DNA of 64,000 nucleotides, from the NCBI GenBank assembly GCA_964035545.1, contig OZ037765.1, positions 21,150,495 to 21,214,494 of the forward strand. The letters are read 5' to 3'. The notes beneath the pieces were generated by a model. It was not told the origin of the DNA. It ran no database searches and was given only the letters and a program-made list of their open reading frames with translations. The number at the start of each line of letters is the position of its first letter. The stretch's first letter is position 1. This DNA comes from Bugula neritina. Its lineage: Eukaryota > Bryozoa > Gymnolaemata > Cheilostomatida > Bugulidae. The translations under genes were made by a program, and so were the position numbers. Positions 43,913 to 58,105 of this stretch are shown piece after piece.

Positions 43913-45949
43913 AATATTATATCACCTACAAATGTGACATTGACCAGTAATATAATGTAATATATATGTCATTTTACACTTTCAAGTTAATTTTCTAACC
44001 TAACTAGAAAGGGCAGTATGACTTGCTAGGAGTTTGAAAACTCTTGGATAAGTAAAATTTGAAGTAACACCAATGGTAAGCAATAAGATAATTTTTTTCA
44101 TTCATAATATTTTATTAATGCTAAAATTTAATGACAATCACACATTGTTAATGAAACAAATAAGTATATTTTTTCGCTTTTAGTGACTATTGTAATTACA
44201 TAGTACTTTGAGTGTAGTAAGGCAGTTATCTTGTCTTGCCTTGATTTGAGCCACTTTTGACTTTTACTGGAAACTTTTGTCAAAAATATAATTTATTTGA
44301 TTATTAATTGATTTAGTTTAACCTGGCGTGCCTTTAGCTCAGCGCCACCTTGAGGCAAGACGGAATAGCTAACACCTGAACAAGCTCTAGATCACTGATC
44401 AGTTCTGTAGGATTTGAATTACAATCATGAAGGAATATATATATAGGTACTTCATAAGACGAAAATATTTTCTATTAGTTTACACTAATGATAATTTTTC
44501 ATGTTTATTAAATTGCAATTTTTAAATTATTTTATAAAACAACATTTTCATCATTTGTAAAACTTATAATCATAATCATAATGTTATAGTTATACCTATT
44601 CCTAAGCTTATACTTATAGTTCTTGTTAACAAACTGGGACTGTTAATATTGACTTTAATATTTACTAACCATTTATACAAACGCACTTTTTTATCACTGA
44701 ATACCTTATAAAATATTGGAGTCAGATAAGTAAACCAGAAAATAGTTTATCATGCTCGATATGCTAACACAAAAGTGCTATGACTCAATACTAAAGGTGG
44801 GAGCCATGTTATATGGTTGCGGTGCAACGCGGTCAACATTCACAAAAAGGTAAAAATCATAACAAAATAACGGTTTTATGAGCGTCTACATAAGTTTTCA
44901 AACACAGGTTCGTCGTAAAACTTATTGTAAGAATAGACAACTCTTTTAACAACTGTCGCTGTACAGTAACTTCCAAGGTCTTATGTGAAGTAGACAACTC
45001 CGGTGAGAGTAGAAAATGACTATAAAAATATACAATATAATATTGCTGTCGGCTCTTTTGAGTGTATCAAAGATAGTCCACTCACACGTTTGCTGATCGT
45101 GCTAATACGAGTACATGATTGGTTGTAATATAGCAAAGACGCTGAACTATTGGTTGATCTCGTCCAATAGATTGAATGACTGTCTCTGTGCGTGATTTTA
45201 ATACCCACACACACATGTCGTGTTATATCAGCCGGTGCCTAGATTTTAGGTGGTGCGTTCAGTTAAACTGGAACATGGTAATTTTATTTTATGTATTAAC
45301 ATTTCGTCTTCGGACTCAGTTGTCAGCGACTCTTACTCTATGACACACAGCCAAGTGAATAACGTCGTCAAAGGTAAGTTCATTTTTGGTAGTCTATTTC
45401 ACCCAGTATTTAAACATTGTGATTGCTAAAAGTACAAGTAACTGCACTACCGCTACGACTAGTACTACGAGTATCACTATCAGTACGTCTGTCTAGTTCT
45501 ACTGTGACTCGTAATAGTCATAGTTTCAGTGTAAAACTAATTTTTATTCAGTCGTCTACAATGATAAATGCAAAAGTTGTTAGTCAGTTCTTTTATTCGT
45601 TGTTGTCAAAGACTTAAGACTAAAAGTAAATTATTCAAATTGAGCATGACTTGAAGTTAAAATTTTTAATTTGCATGCTCGTAATTCTTGCATTGAGTCA
45701 AGGTTTTGATTAAAGTAACAGAGCTTTAAATTAGTATAAAGCATTATGTTATATTTTAATTTGCAGTTTCAAATTTGTTGAAACACTCCCCTTAACATGT
45801 CATGAGCTTCAAAAATATTTTGTGCAATGCTGAAAATATATAAAAAGAACAGTAGAATGCTTATGTTTCAATAATTATAGAATTTCTATATAAAATTTAT
45901 TTATAAATTATTTTATTATTCTTTTCAGGTTTTTTGAAATTACCCAATC
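43913..45949. promoter_or_regulatory. Divergent upstream region of FAM184A and PPP1R3
   Basis: Holds the promoters of both genes, a likely 5' UTR exon of PPP1R3 ending at a GTAAGT donor at 45374, and that gene's first intron with a TACT/AGTA simple patch (45425-45540). A spaced inverted repeat GTTGC-GGT-GCAAC lies at 44816-44828. No coding region beyond the uORF is seen. Confidence 0.5.
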
Positions 45950-45996
45950 ATGCTTCAACTACAATCAAGAGAAATGTTTCTGTCGCCAAGTATTAA
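45340..45996 (+). CDS. Possible upstream ORF of the PPP1R3 transcript
   Basis: If the predicted 5' exon (ending 45373) is spliced to the acceptor at 45929, an ATG at 45340 opens a 33-codon ORF. It runs 45340-45373 plus 45929-45996, ends TAA, and is out of frame with the main ATG at 45950, which it overlaps. Its translation (start MTHSQVNNVV) resembles nothing I know. Overlapping uORFs usually lower translation of the main frame. The transcription start is unknown, so the ATG may not be in the mRNA. Confidence 0.3.
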
Positions 45997-46816
45997 CTAC
46001 CCAAAATATATCCAACCATATCCTACCTCATACATCACCGACTGCATGAGCAGTTGCAAGTTACCAAAGCATGCGGATCATGAGCATGAGCAGCAATCAC
46101 TTGGTGTTAGAAAAAGCAATCTTAGTTTAATTAAAGAATCCACAAAGAAAAAGGTCTCATTTGCTGACTCAGTCGGATTAGACTTGGTGCAAGTTCGACA
46201 CATGACAGAAGGTCGAGACACTCCCCCTAACCTCTCACCAAATATATTCAGATCTCTAGAGCCATACAACAAAAATTCTGCCGAACCTTCTCTAGTGTTG
46301 GCATTTCAACAACCTGCCTCAGACTATACTAAGTTTACTCAGTCAGTGATCAAGAACAGCGTCTCATTAGAAAATATATCACTCAATGGTAACATTATCG
46401 TGGGCACCGTTGGAGTTAAAAATATTGCTTTTGAGAAAAAAGTTGTAGTGAGGTTTACATATGACAATTGGCTCACTTCTGAAGATGTACATGCACACTA
46501 TATTAACAATGGGCTGGGACACAGCCGGGACAGGGGGAGAATTCCTGCGATAGACACTTTCTCATTCACACATGAAGTACCCACAGATAAGCTGACTCAT
46601 CATAACATTCAGTTTGTTGTTCACTATCATTGTTGTGGCCAAGAATTTTGGGACAATAACTGCTCTAAAAACTATCATATCAATGTTCACAGAGATAGAA
46701 ACAATAATAATAGTTCGTCTTTTAGCTTTAGCAAACATCCACTTTTTCATGTAGAAAATTGGACAGAGTTTGCTATTTGGAAGAGTCTGGAATCTGATTA
46801 TTCTCCTTATTGGTAG
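45950..46816 (+). CDS. PPP1R3B: Protein phosphatase 1 glycogen-targeting regulatory subunit 3 (CBM21)
   Basis: Targets PP1 catalytic subunit to glycogen and so promotes glycogen synthase activation. The CDS is a single uninterrupted exon of 288 residues, as in several vertebrate PPP1R3 genes. Residues 66-71 KKKVSF form the PP1-binding RVxF motif, followed by ADS as in the family. Residues about 125-246 form a CBM21 domain: ASDYTKF, VSLENISLNG, GTVGVKNIAFEKKVVVRF, YDNW, DTFSF and the glycogen-binding WDNN (234-237) followed by NYHI. The C-terminus is aromatic and ends PYW. The symbol is given as 3B by general resemblance; 3B, 3C and 3D cannot be separated by eye. The ATG lies 21 bases after a good acceptor (TTTTCAG). 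It is divergent from FAM184A. Confidence 0.93.
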   Translation: MLQLQSREMFLSPSINYPKYIQPYPTSYITDCMSSCKLPKHADHEHEQQSLGVRKSNLSLIKESTKKKVSFADSVGLDLVQVRHMTEGRDTPPNLSPNIFRSLEPYNKNSAEPSLVLAFQQPASDYTKFTQSVIKNSVSLENISLNGNIIVGTVGVKNIAFEKKVVVRFTYDNWLTSEDVHAHYINNGLGHSRDRGRIPAIDTFSFTHEVPTDKLTHHNIQFVVHYHCCGQEFWDNNCSKNYHINVHRDRNNNNSSSFSFSKHPLFHVENWTEFAIWKSLESDYSPYW

Positions 46817-47210
46817 CTATTCTTTGGTGTTAATGCAATCTCCTTTTTTTAAGCGTTTTTTACAGCGATTTAAAGTTTGATGCTTCTTTTGACAGAAACA
46901 AATGACAGTATGGTAAATGCCTCTTGTATATTTTTATTCTATTCCTTTTTTATATGCAAATAACAAATGCTGTCCATTTACATAATATGTCTTAATGAAT
47001 GGTTTTCAAGCAAAAGTTTACTGGTGCTTTATTTAAGTTTAACCATTTTTAAACCCCACCAACTGTTTTATTTTTCTAACCAAGAATTACCTCTTTTCAA
47101 GTTTTTTATTTCACCGATTACATAATATAGTTATACTCCTCAAGCTCATTACAAGGTTTATTGTTGATGAAAGTGTTGGTAGTGTTATGTTTTCCTATGC
47201 CTTAATGGGC

Positions 47211-47216
47211 AATAAA
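47211..47216 (+). terminator. Poly(A) signal AATAAA for PPP1R3
   Basis: AATAAA 395 bases downstream of the PPP1R3 stop codon. Confidence 0.5.
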
Positions 47217-48119
47217 ATGTGTAACTTATGATACATATTGAATGTAAGTTATACACCTAGCATACTACCCTGTTGCAGCTTCATTGTAAATAGTAAACAG
47301 ATTATCACGTGTTATTTTCTTTGCTGTCAATCTCTCTATGCATGGTACCACTTCAGCTCAAAGCAAACCTGCTAACTCATTACATAACAAAAAATCAATG
47401 TTGGCAACGCGCAGTAGACTATTTATGAACTCCGTTGGTGATGGTTGCTGAGTGAATACTATCAAAGCATCACTGCGCATGTATTGCATCATACTGGTTG
47501 ACACTGTCTGTCTGCAGTTGCATATGTGACCAGTCGCGACAAAACCGGGGATGTGGCGGCGTTTATTAAGTGTAGTAAATGAAGGTTTAATTTGGAAATA
47601 CTTAAATTTGAAATTAATTTCCAATTTTTAGATTTTAGACTTTTCTAGTGCAAAAAAATCTAAGGATTTCAAAAATCATACTTTCGTAAGCATTTGATGA
47701 TTCCTTCAGCTCTAAAATTGCATTTAAAGTTGGTAACTAAGGCTTTCAATTTTTTAAATGATGAAAAAATTGCGAAGTTATCGATTAAAGAAAGAAGACA
47801 ATTTTAGTCACTTTCATAGCATGAGATCTTGCAAATTTATTTTTTATCAACTGAATTTAGCTTACACCTCTTTCTTCGTACTGTCAGAAGCATCATATTT
47901 AAAATCGAAGGCTAGTTTTAGTTTTTCATCGTGTTCCATCCAAAGTTAGCTTTTAAGTTACTGAGCTGTTTTGCCCTTTGGTGATAAATGCTGAACTTAA
48001 TCTTTATCTTTAGCGTTCAAGCTTGAAAACCACAACAATACAGGTAATTATACTCAAAACAATCATTTACGCTACTAACTTAAAATTGTTGCCAGGATTA
48101 TTTGTAGTTATCAATTTAA

Positions 48120-48680
48120 TAATATTTATACTATCACTAGGAGTAGGAGTCTGTCTTAGTCTATTCTATTCTATACTACTACTAGTAACTATTTAAATGA
48201 CTTTCACTATGACTCACAGTTTGAGGTACGGTTACTCATAATGATAATCATAATGACTATTATTCATGATTTACTGATACTGGTATTTGGTAGTAAAACC
48301 AAATGTAACTCATTAATAATAATACTAATAGTATTAGTATTATTATTATTATTACTAATAGTATAACTATAAGTATAAGTAATTAATAATTATAAATTCA
48401 CTATTACAATTAGTATTACTATTACTAATTACTTATTAGTATTACTGTATTATTATTTGGGTCTGACTCTGAGTTTCGCCTTTGCTATTAAAACTTGATA
48501 CTCATACTGATAGTATTATATTTATTGATTTATTCTATAGTTGATATTTCAATTTACATTAGACTTACTCTTACTCCTAGTAACTTTTAGCCTCTGTCTT
48601 AGATTTTGTCAATACAGTTACTGATTACTATTACGATTAGTATTAACATTAGGCCTACTAGTACTAGTCAAACTACCGGT
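48120..48680. repeat. TAATAG/TAATAC simple-sequence island with palindrome
   Basis: Degenerate W5S hexamer DNA. Around the G near 48328 it forms a perfect 17-bp-arm inverted repeat (TTAATAATAATACTAATA-type left arm). Confidence 0.7.
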
Positions 48681-51600
48681 TCCTTTTGTGATTTTTAAAT
48701 TAGCTCAAAGTTTGATTTAAAATATAATGATAAAATCTTTATCACATTATGCAGGCTTACAGTTAGTGTTACTATCAAAACTCAATTGATAATCATATTT
48801 ATATTCATAAAAGCATCACCTATAACCAAATTGAAATGATAAATGTGACTAAATGTAAATGATTATAATGATGAAATATTAATGCGAGTTCATGATGATT
48901 CTATAGTTGACTGACTTAGTTTTTCAGTAAGTTACTTTTAGTCTTATTTAGTGAGTAGTAACACTAGCTGAATGCATAAATAGTCTAAACTTTTTAATTT
49001 TATTATAAGATGAGCAAAAATTTATTCATATTTTAAAGTAATTCATTGAATTCAAATTGATTTTATAGTAAATGTCTCTAATAGATTCAGTTGCACTTAG
49101 CTAGCTTTTTTACTCAATTAAATGCCTGAGTGGTTAATAGTTATCTAAAGACATTGCTTCAAAATTGCCAATTGCAGATATGCTAGATATTCAAGTGCAT
49201 AATGTGTAATTTTACTGGTAATGCTATGTTAATATAGAATAATCCGATATTCTGTACATTTTAGAAAGTGCACTTGTGAGGGCATTAGAGTGAAGACTTA
49301 TACCTACACAACTCTACTACCTATCAATCTAATACTTCTAATGTAGACACTCCAAATTTTGGCTTGCAAGGTTATGGCTTCTGCTTATTTCATTCATAAA
49401 AAGGTTTGCAGTCTTTTAATGATGTGCTTGAAAATTATCAAGCATTTTTTTAATTTAAATTGTTCTGTTTAGTTCAATAAATTTAAACGTTGATGAAATG
49501 CAGGATCACAATTAACTACTGCCATAATAGTACTACAAGAGTGTTCAGCCAACTAAATTTTTATAATATAACTGGGTATAATTTCTAATCAAGCTACCGT
49601 TTCCTTTTGTTATTTAAAAAAAGTCAACATTGTACTTGCAGCTCTGGAATAGACAATAAGTGGGTAGATTTGCAGGATGGAGGTCAAGTAGCAGCATCTA
49701 TAATTGCTAGAAAATCAACTGATGATAGTGATGAAGCTTTTGCCACATACATGATGTTATGTGTCCATACTCCGTAAACTCATATTATGAAGACCAAGAA
49801 AGTAGAAAGATGATAAGTGCCTTCTCTGCAAAAACCGTAGAAGCTATCTAATTTTCTTTTCTTGATAAGAGTTAATTCAAGCATAATGGTTGTATCCAGG
49901 CTGGTTTTTTTACTGCATTTAATTGGTTTTTTAAAATAATGTATTTGATGTTTTAAATGTGAATAATAATGCCTAATAAAACTCAAAAGTTCAAATAGCT
50001 GATTTTATGTTTATAATATTTTCAACATCTCAGCCAAATCAATTGCTAAATTTAGTTGCTGTTAGAGATTATAAAGATATTTATGAATGAACCTCGCATG
50101 ATCTCATAATAGTCAAATAATTTTCTCATAAGTGTTCTACTCATAAAGCAATGATTATGAAACAGCACAGCTCAATAGCTGCAGTTTGATATATTACACA
50201 ATATATTAGAGGAAAGGGAGGTATTCAATGTATAAGAGGAAGCAGCTGCCATTTTGTTTTATATGACTTCCTGCTGACTTGGATGTCTAACTTAAATATC
50301 TCAACACACAAACTTGCTGAAACATCTTCTTTGCTGGAATTGTTAAACCTTTCAACCATTAAACAAAGTAAAAAGCAAATTGACAAATAAATTAGACAAA
50401 AAGTTTGGCGGCCATATTTGACCTAATTTTATGTTGAGGCAGCATGAAATTTAGTTTAACAGAAAGCCCAAACTTTCACAATTATTTTGATACCAAATTT
50501 GTCACTATTCCTGTTATACAAAGACCCGTTGCTAAGGCTTGTAAATTGTAAACAAATAATTCTCAACTTATTCTAGAGTTGCCAACTTTAAACGCGATTT
50601 TCTCGAAACAGTAATTTAGAAATTCTAAAAACGTTAAGGTTTTTAAATACTGATATCTCGAGTTCTACTTATGCTAGAGACTTCAAATAAAATGCAAAAT
50701 GTTCAAAAAAGTCTGCTCTATCACTCCATAGTAATAATTAGGTATCCAACATTTTATATACATCCCTTGTTTTGTGGTGCCAGGTCACATATTTTAATAA
50801 TGAAGTGATGCATGTGGTGAGCACATGACCAGAGCTTATAGTTTTCATTGTCTACAAGTTTATTGGGGAAGATAACTCTGATGCAGACTTGTACACACAA
50901 ACTAGACAGCTCTTGACAGAATTAGAACCAGAGTCTATAATAAAACAATTGATAAAGCTTCATATTTGGCAGCCGCTAACACACTGTTGGTATAAACTAT
51001 GCAAGCCAGTGTTATGTAAGAACATCTATAAACTAAGTTACAAGCCACTTTTAACATTGGCGTAGTTTCCCTCCTGCCTAGGTGGACCAGGTGCTCTTAC
51101 CAGTCTGTTTTCTTGAGGTAGTCTCACAGTTACTTAGCCACATAATAAACCAGATCTTCCCTGTTTAAAGTTTCTGCTCAGCTGCAGACTATATTTAGTG
51201 AAAAGATAATCTTTTACTAGCTCTTTATCACTACCAAAGCACAGCTGATTTTTAACTCAATAAAACAGGCATTTTTTAAAATTTTGTCACATTTTATATG
51301 TTTTTTCTTCAATTATAATTACAATGAATACTGAATGTTTAATTTTACTATTTACAAAGAAGACTGAAACTTCACATTCTAAATAATCTGATTAATAATA
51401 CTTCATAAAAAGAAATTTGCTCAAGTAAAGAAAAAATTAAAATATGCACTCATCAAAATGGTGCATCGTGGTTGTATGTGTGGAGAAATATAATATATGT
51501 ATCTTCACACATGCAACCATATGTATTACTATCCAGGTATATGTAGCAAATGCAAAGGAGAGTATGTTAAAATAAACTAACATAATTTTATTGACTGCAT

Positions 51601-52110
51601 GTAAATGCACTAGGAAATCACATAACATAATATGTTACAACAGTAACTGATGAAAAATGTAGCAAAACAAATAAAACAAATAAAAGGGTATAATGGAAGA
51701 AAGTTAGATATTTACGACCAAGTATAAAGTTGACATATATTTTGTGTCAATATTTTAAAAATCAAAATCAGTGTTGATATGAACCATGTATATATCAAAA
51801 CTGACATGCTAAAAATTGTCTACAAAATTGATCCAGCTGCGTACCATCAAAAGCGGGTGCCAAATAGTTTTTCAACCGTGGCTCCTAAAAAGCTAGGAAA
51901 ACTGCAGTTTTTTGTAAAACAGCATTACCAAATTTATAGTTAAACATAAACATTTGTGCTTAAGAGTAATCATGCGTATAACTTGGAATGAAAAACTACA
52001 CTCTGTTTAAATGTTTGTAAGTAGTAATGATGGTAATGATCAAGTAATTTATCTTATATGACTGAGTATGATGTGTATGCAGTATGTGCAACTATACAGC
52101 ATAAAATTAT

Positions 52111-52222
<112 letters not shown>

Positions 52223-52264
52223 ACGTCTAATCCATTGTAGCACCCTGACTGCCTGACCCAAGAA

Positions 52265-53792
<1,528 letters not shown>

Positions 53793-54339
53793 TTATGAAA
53801 AATAAAAACTATAAGCCAAAATTTTAAGTTATGTGACTTTTGCATCTGTGTAAAAAAGTTGGAATTAATTTTAGCCAGTGGCTCATTGTATTAATTCCTA
53901 GTTTTCATGCTATTCCTCGACTGCAAAATTTATCTACAGTCACTCATAATTGATAGAATTGATTATTACAAACAAAAATAAAGCAAACGAACTACAAAAA
54001 TTTTGATAAGACAAATAGTATTACTTTTAATTTATTACCCAGCAAAACTTTAGTCTATAACTATAAGTATAATTAAAACTTTCAGTTATAATAATTATCG
54101 CGAGTTTAAATCACAAAGAAAAAACTTAAAAGCCTAAGCTCAACATTCGCTGTGACTGAGTCAATACAAAAGTGTTGTGCAATTTTGTTTCAGCAAAATT
54201 CTGGCACTCACCTAAGTAAGTTCAATGCTTTCCACAAAGTAAAATATAAACAATGCTTTTTAAATTGACGATATCTGCAAAGTGAATGGTACTAGTTACT
54301 AGCAGATTCAGGCAGGTATGTGGAGCAGTTGTTATACTT

Positions 54340-54353
54340 GTATCCGTGGGAAC
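54340..54353. promoter_or_regulatory. CAPSL: Candidate RFX X-box upstream of CAPSL
   Basis: GTATCCGTGGGAAC has the imperfect dyad architecture GTNNCC-NN-GGNNAC of RFX X-boxes, the promoter element of many ciliary genes. It lies about 130 bases upstream of the predicted end of the CAPSL non-coding first exon, a typical position. Position 3 (A) departs from the strict consensus. Confidence 0.35.
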
Positions 54354-54666
54354 AGACGCCTGCGCATGCGTTTAAAATGGTTTGATTCATTTATGAGAAA
54401 ATGAAGTTGTCCTACCTCAAACATTACGACGATTTTTAAAAGCAACCGGAGTAACAACTCCTAGTAACATTATCGATAAAGTAATAATTGTAATGGCAAC
54501 AAAATATTATTTACACGAAATCATGCTGCAAAAATGGGTGGCTTGTGTAGTATCTGTGGGAAGTATATTTATTTCCCCAACCTTCCATGTATTAAATACC
54601 TGCAACAGAAGACGTGATATTATATTATATAGTAAAAGTTCCAAGAGACGATAACTCAGTTAGCAG

Positions 54667-54946
54667 TGCCGCATATCCATGCGGCACCACACCACTCATT
54701 ACGGTTAGAACCGCCAGAACTCCCAGCGGCCAATCAGAACTAACCCTTTAGATATAAACAGCGCCTTCCAGCGCCCAGCCTCAGTTGGAGGATAACTGTC
54801 ATGTAGACTAGGATAATATTGTACAACTGTTCTATATGTGTATTCTTTTGCAATTGCTGATAACTTTACTTGTATGTAATTAGACATAAAATATAGATCT
54901 TCTTCAAATGCTATCTACTTCAGTTTCTCTCTCAAACCTCGGAGCA
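54667..54946 (+). mobile_element. LTR-like segment (possible retrotransposon LTR)
   Basis: The segment opens with TGCCGCAT-ATCC-ATGCGGCA, a perfect 8-bp stem hairpin. It carries GGCCAATCAG (CCAAT box at 54730), then TATAAA at 54753, and closes with CTCGGAGCA. Right after it comes GGTTATGAATCAG, similar to the half-initiator-tRNA primer binding site of copia-type elements (GGTTATGGGCCCAG). It is much richer in G+C than its surroundings. No second LTR, internal coding region or target duplication was found. It could equally be an unrelated TATA promoter. Confidence 0.35.
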
Positions 54947-55069
54947 GGTTATGAATCAGTAATTTGTGTATACAATAACACCCCACTATTCGTAGAGCAT
55001 AAAATTACAACACTTGAATGCAACTTATACTTATTATTAAATAAGTAAAACAATAAAAAATGACATATT

Positions 55070-55075
55070 TTTATT
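55070..55075 (-). terminator. Poly(A) signal AATAAA for MRPL17
   Basis: Minus-strand AATAAA 74 bases past the MRPL17 stop codon. Confidence 0.55.
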
Positions 55076-55148
55076 AACATATAAAAGTAAAAACTAAAAT
55101 AATTTTACTTATATATCAGTTAAAATGAACACATATTGAAAAGCTTGC

Positions 55149-56501
55149 TTAAACAGCTGTTCCATGAGTTTGCCCTGTATTCAAAGCAACGTCAGATAAT
55201 GAGGTATCTGCTGTTGTATTAGTCATAGATTTTCGAGCAGCTGTAAGCAATACGTTGTGAATCCATTTGCTAGTGTCCACTGCATGTTCATTAATGGGTG
55301 GCCAAGGATTTCCTGCAATCAAAAGAGGTGCTATGTGATTAATAAACAAAGCAGCATCGAAACAAAATACTGTTTTTACAATAGTAAGTGATAGATGGAA
55401 TTGCATAACTGTAAGCATTAGCTATTCCAATGCATTCCATTACCTTTTAATTCTAGTACAGCTTGCATCCTATTTTCAGGATAAACATTTGGTAGTTGGT
55501 ACTGTTCAGTGTAGCTGGTTGAATAATTCTTATATCTAGGCACTAGTGTGTTGAATAATTTGTGAACCAGATCTTTGTCCTAAAAGAAACAATTTGCACT
55601 TTAAACAAAAATTGTAATCTATTAATAACCTAATTACAATACATTGTACAATATATACTTGTTATTATACTAATATATTCATGTACTTGAAAAGCAAATG
55701 TATTTTATTGAAAAAGATTCCACCTGTAAGTGCATTAATTTGCTGGAACACAGAGCAGCAGCTATTCAAAAAGCAAAAAAAAACTAAAATTCTATATAGA
55801 CACTAGACAGTGTTCCTAACGGTTGCTAGGAAAGCTTTGACTTGCTAATTTACAATTAGATATTACTTTTAAACAAATATAAAGTTGTTCATACTGTGAG
55901 GGCTTAGATACAACCTACTTATGACAAAATATTTTTTTCTGTTGTAGTAAAAGAAGTTATATATGCTTGTTTATACCAAAGATAGAGCAAATTGCTAGTA
56001 GCTGTTACTTACTAATAGCCAAAAGTCAGCCATTTCCACAACCTCCTTGTTCTTAGGACCATGCATGGCCGCTTGTTGTATCAACTAAAGCGAAATTAAA
56101 AAAAACTTATACAACACATCAGAAAAACAGCTCTAATTTAATAGCATTATACAAAAATATTAATTTGAATCTTTTAAAAAAATATTTTGTTTTTCAATAC
56201 CTAACCAAAAAACAATATAATATGATGTCAAAAACATTCCACACACTATGATGTCTTATATTTATCTTAGTTCATTTAAAGACTACAGTTTTAATTACAG
56301 ACCACGACTTAAACCCACCAATTCTGCATAGGCTCGAGACTCATCTAAGACAGCGAATGAGCCTTCTAGCCTTTCATGTCGCATCAACTGTGTCACTGTC
56401 ATGCGTATTCTCTCTATACGACCTTCAGGGCCACTTCCAAGGCCCAGTGTCCCCCTTAGCTTTCTAGGCCTCCGATTTAGCGGAACTCGAAGCCTATTCA
56501 T
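55149..56501 (-). CDS. MRPL17: Mitochondrial large ribosomal subunit protein bL17m
   Basis: Component of the mitochondrial 39S ribosomal subunit, homologous to bacterial L17. Four exons: 56501-56319, 56084-56013, 55579-55444, 55312-55149; 184 residues (human 175). The Arg-rich N-terminus leads into the bL17 core: LGSGPEGRIERIR, LMRHERLEGSFAVLDESRAYAEL (exon 1), then HGPKNKEVVEMADFWLL (exon 2), DKDLVHKLFNTLVPRYKNYS (exon 3) and the GNPWPPI strand (exon 4). The chosen ATG at 56501 is preceded by GTGCAG, which looks like an acceptor. A non-coding exon, or a short upstream coding exon adding a targeting sequence, therefore remains possible. The C-terminal Ser/Thr-rich tail is not conserved. It lies upstream of and in the same direction as CAPSL, and divergent from the CCDC166-like gene. 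Confidence 0.93.
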
Positions 56502-57670
56502 TCTGCACAAACATATCTATTTGCTACATAATGCCTAGTTTTACCTTCACAAGTTAGAAATATATTTTTAAAAAGCCAATTTTGGAGATACAGCGAGAGA
56601 AGTTGCTTTTTTCAAATCAATAGAAATTTACCATGTTTAGCATACATAATACAAAAATATTATAAGCATTAAACCTCACAGTCAATATATGAATAAGTGT
56701 AACTCATTTAATACAACCAACAAAAAATAATTCACCTATTATAGCATTCACTTTGGTTTCCAGGCTCATGCGGCTTAATTGTGTAAAACATAATGTAAAA
56801 ATTACATAATTATAATAGTAGAACAGGGATGAGCATGAATACAATTAATCTAACAATTACACTGTGTTGTCAATATTGACTGTAAACCTAATACATATAT
56901 CCATAATCATTATATCAGTAAATATATAAATATAACTATTACTGTGAAGTATGAGCCTACTATTATACCAATCTTTTAACAGAAATACTAGTTAAACTAT
57001 ATATTAGTATCACTTAAAGAGTAATTGCAATCTATAGAGTATCATTTGTAGTAGATAAAATTAAATTAACAGTGACAAACACCATAAATCAGTATCTGAC
57101 AGCCATATGTGCAAATGATACATACTAAGATGTGTAATAAAAAGTTATTAAAATTGTTTTCAAATAAGTAAATAGTAAGTCTACCCTATTTTAATTAAAT
57201 TTTCTACAATACTCTAGCTTAGATTTCGTACATGTTAAATTTAAAAAACACAACATATTCATGCAGTGAAAACGCAATATGATTGTTCATTATAGGATTT
57301 GTACTCCTAATATAAATAGTTTAAAAAATTCAATAAGATAAAAGGCACAGTGATATTAAGTATTAACTGTTAATTTTATACTCATGCTGATAATTAGCAA
57401 TCACATAGTTAAAAAGTACTAACTATTAGTAATAAGTTAACTGTTAAACTTAACGCTAATGCCATGCTCTTACAGTTGAACGAAACTTTATTGCTAATTT
57501 ATTTTTAACTCTACCATTAGACTTGGCATAATTAATAATCGTTACTATTAGTATTATAATTATTATAGAATTTATTATAATTATAATAAATTATATCATT
57601 ATTACAATTATATAAATTATCAATATAAATTATATTATTATTAATATTTTTATTAAAATTACTCTCTTTA

Positions 57671-58105
57671 TTATTTATAACTATTACTATTACTATTAGT
57701 CCATTATCACTTCATTATGAACAACATTGCTACAACTAAACACTGATCTAGTAATACCAATACTTATACTAATAGTAATACTAATATTAATGTAATAGTA
57801 ATAGTAATACTAATGCCAGTATTAGTAATAACAATATCAATGACAATATGAATATGAATAATACTAATACTAATTATTTATAACTATTACTATTACTATT
57901 ACTCATACTATTAGTCCATTATCACTTCATTATGAACAACATTGCTACAACTAAACACTGATCTTCATCTAGTAATACCAATACTTATAGTTATACTAAT
58001 AGTAATACTAATATTAATGTAATAGTAATAGTAATACTAATACCAGTATTAGTAATAACAATATCAATGACAATATGAATATGAATAATACTAATACTAA
58101 TAGTA
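57671..58105. repeat. Tandem duplication of a ~215-bp unit in a TAATAS island
   Basis: The landmark CCATTATCACTTCATTATGA occurs at 57701 and again at 57916, an offset of 215. The two units continue in parallel through ACATTGCTACAACTAAACAC, TAATACCAATACTTAT, CCAGTATTAGTAATAACAAT and ATGACAATATGAATATGAAT. Unit 2 differs by two 6-base insertions (CTTCAT and AGTTAT) plus one longer expansion. Differences are mostly multiples of six, as expected from slippage of a hexamer repeat. Confidence 0.85.

Noticed and set aside
44816-44828. GTTGC-GGT-GCAAC as an X-box for FAM184A
   Set aside because: Symmetric, but it breaks the RFX consensus at the inner positions and lies about 900 bases from the ATG.
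47358-47624. 88-codon minus-strand ORF
   Set aside because: No similarity to any family I know and starts in AT-rich filler. Slightly higher G+C made it worth a look but gave no support.
49640-49780. Possible spliced exon after TTGCAG encoding SGIDNKWVDLQDGGQ
   Set aside because: Open for only about 45 codons, with no partner exon on either side and no recognised domain.
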